This document shows positions 57,207 to 64,000 of a stretch of DNA of 64,000 bases, piece after piece (position 1 is the first letter of the stretch; each line of letters begins with the position of its first letter). The notes under the pieces are model-generated. The model did no database searches. It saw only the letters and a program-made list of their open reading frames with translations, and was not told the origin of the DNA. Source of the stretch: Symbiodinium natans. Lineage: Eukaryota > Sar > Dinophyceae > Suessiales > Symbiodiniaceae. The translations under genes and the position numbers were made by a program. The stretch lies in contig CAJNDS010000371.1 of the NCBI GenBank assembly GCA_905221605.1, positions 1 through 64,000 on the forward strand. Direction: 5' to 3'.

Positions 57207-58642
57207 CGGGTGTCAAGAGCAGGAACATGCTGAGTTTTTGCCACGTTTGCAGAGCACAACGCCATCTGCAGTTGAAGTGACAACGCAGATCCGGCCACAT
57301 TAACCCTCGACTGCTTGTTTGAAGTCTCTTGTATACAGCTTACGGCTCCATCTCGTGATTGCAACTGCAATTTAGATGGTGCTCTTTTGCAGGGTCTGCT
57401 GCGTGTTCGGGATTCGGGCTTAGAAATGGAGCCCTCAAGGGCACGGGGTTGGGGTTTTCTGTCCTAACTCTGGCAATTTGGAGCCTTAGCAACTGCTTCA
57501 GGTCTATAACGCTGACTGAGTTCCAAACCTGCAACCGGCCCATTCCTTCCAAGACCCCAATTGGAGAAGAGCGCCCACCTCTTGTTGATCGTCAGATCCC
57601 TGCTGGTGCCTCCGAGCTTCGAGTTTTTCGGGGGCTCTGCGGGTTGCCGACATCAGGCTGGGGGAATGGCTCAGGCTGGTGTGAAGTTGCAGCTACTCGG
57701 CTTTCTGCCAATAAAAAGGATTACCATCCAGGCTGATCTCGGAGCTCTGTAAACCCCACAGGTTCCCCATAATCTCCATGAGCCACCCCGAAATTCCGCG
57801 AGACACCGACCCTTCTTAGCTCCCGTCCCGAGCCGATGACCCCCCCCCAGAGCGGCCTATGCTGGTATTGGTGGCCATAGCACAGGTCTCAAACCCAGGG
57901 ACAAACGGCAGCCTCCTAGTCCTAGAGAAATCTTCGTTGGATATGCTTGTGACCTGCTTGGCGATGAGCGGGCCTTGGTTTTACGGGATCTTGAAGGCGG
58001 GGGTGCTAAGGGGTGCTTCTTGGCTTTCAGGCCTTTCGCTTAAGTTCATCTGCATTTGCATGTGAGAGTTCTGGTGCTGGCTGGTGGCTTTCGACCAGTC
58101 TGACTGTACTGCCATCATATGGATGTACACCTGCCATGAGTGGAGTCTTCTCCACACTGAAACGGCGAGGGCAAAGGATGCTGTGATCTGCGGTGCACCT
58201 AACAGCAGACAACGAGTTCATACCCTCAAGCCCTTGGTGGGTCGTGTGGGAACAACCTGCAAGTCAACACTGAACCCCCAACCTCCCACACCGGCCCATA
58301 GTTCAAGAGCTATCACGATCTCGAAAGAACGCAAAAAAGTCAAGGGTTCAGGGGGGAAGCTTTAGGGCTCAGGCGTTCCAGAGTTTGGGGTTCAGGACCT
58401 TACAAACTTATAGCTACCCAACCCTCTTTTGAACATTAGGCGTAAGCCCCCTTTGGTCAAGCTTATTGCAGTGCTTCAGGGATCTGGGGCTGTCCTGCCC
58501 TCAGTGGGCGTGCACCAAAAACCCTGAAAGCGGGCAACCCTGCCTAAACAGCAAACATCCCTGCAGCGTCACACGCCTCGAAGCCTGCTGAGCCAGGCAA
58601 AGCTTGTAAACCCAATCTGGAAAGACAACAACACAAAAAAAC

Positions 58643-58644
58643 AC

Positions 58645-58675
<31 letters not shown>

Positions 58676-58746
58676 CATAATTATACTAATAAAGTGTATA
58701 TATATATATATGAATAAATGAATTAAATATATATATATATATATAT
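58643..58746. repeat. AT-rich microsatellite
   Basis: TATA-rich runs with a short interruption. On the minus strand it lies about 45 bp beyond the last recognised kinase exon. Confidence 0.9.
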
Positions 58747-58789
58747 CAACAGAAAGCCCCCGAAGCTCCCCACGACGCTCCACGGAAGC

Positions 58790-63409
<4,620 letters not shown>

Positions 63410-64000
63410 CTGCGAGAAAGAGAAAGGTTAGCTGAAGTTAACTTATTAACATGTTGAAAAGACAGGGAGAGGGTGTCCTACTAACATGCAGAAAAAAGAT
63501 GGTGTTTATAATATTTTGAAAATATAGCATATTGGCTTGTCTACTAAGCTAACACATAGGAGACATGAAGCGTGTCCTCTTAAAACGTGGACAAAGCATC
63601 TCCCTAAATCAAAAACTACTCTCTGCTTGAAAACCTTCATCTCCTCTCCATGTTCAGAGGAGATCACTTCCACTGGTAAAGCTACCAAGGATGCATCTGG
63701 GGCAACTGTGAAATCAGCTTCCTGAAAGACTCGACATCGGAACTTCACCTAGATGAACAGCACATTGGCGGAAGTGTTTGGAACCTCCTCTATGACATCC
63801 ATCCACACACACACTGCACCCGGTGACAGTGCGAGCTGGCTCGCTTAAAGTTTGTTTTGCCCATGACCAGAGCAAGATCTGAGTACCGAGTGAAGCTTGC
63901 AATTTGCAAGTTTCTCATGTTTGCTGTACGCAAATAAAAACTGCTCCGCGCTGTCATTGGGCTCATAAACCAACAAACTCATAGGAACCGTCACTCTGAC
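63410..64000. other. Right edge, kinase N-lobe expected but not recognised
   Basis: A minus-strand frame (63506-63748) reads partly like coding sequence (EVISSEHGEEMKVFKQRVVF) and another piece at 63745-63800 reads DVIEEVPNTSANVLFI, but neither matches kinase N-lobe motifs (no Gly-rich loop, no VAIK lysine). Confidence 0.3.

Larger units (their letters stand above)
55730..58640. other. Spacer between the ankyrin and kinase loci
   Basis: No supported gene. The missing C-terminal exons of the kinase should lie here, downstream on the minus strand, but I could not recognise them. They may be as short as the exons found (30-70 bp). Confidence 0.35.

Overview
This window looks like nuclear DNA of a dinoflagellate, most probably a Symbiodiniaceae-like alga. 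Four independent signs support this. (1) An open reading frame on the minus strand (23107-24621) encodes tandem 35-residue PPR repeats of the SACEKGGQWQLAL type seen in these algae. (2) Conserved protein exons can be joined on the minus strand, and most of the implied introns begin with GC rather than GT and end with AG followed by G. (3) Arabidopsis-type telomere repeats (TTTAGGG) and variants lie at many internal sites in both orientations. (4) The left end carries a decayed retroelement whose gag-like and reverse-transcriptase (RT) regions resemble those that fill dinoflagellate genomes. There is no bacterial-style operon structure, and most of the window is intron, spacer and simple repeat.

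Layout. 1-6660: a GC-rich retroelement polyprotein, broken by in-frame TAG codons and frameshifts, cut off inside its RT domain exactly where telomere-like repeats begin. 6660-12412: blocks of telomere-like repeats in both orientations, a G-run of about 180 bp and an AT microsatellite. 12412-23100: mostly non-coding, with a fold-back repeat, two copies of a small MITE-like element, microsatellites (AAAC/AAGC, CTT, CCCA, CA) and one likely exon at 17652-17813. 23107-24621: the PPR gene, the only complete gene-sized frame outside the retroelement. 24660-44800: mostly non-coding, with two exons of a coiled-coil protein (29207-29565), a telomere-like array (31648-31881), a third MITE-like copy and further fold-backs. 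44826-45132: a long TATTAC array. 45180-48183: isolated coding-like pieces on the minus strand. 51082-55727: ankyrin-repeat exons on the minus strand. 58790-63409: exons of an Mps1/TTK-like protein kinase on the minus strand; one intron holds a huge ACGC/AC microsatellite and a 100-N assembly gap.

The genes do not form an obvious pathway. The PPR protein would bind organelle RNA, the kinase would act in mitosis, and the ankyrin protein would bind partners. All functional statements come from motif recognition by eye. Exon borders were placed by reading-frame continuity and splice-site logic, with no transcript evidence. Only partial genes are claimed for the kinase, ankyrin and coiled-coil loci.
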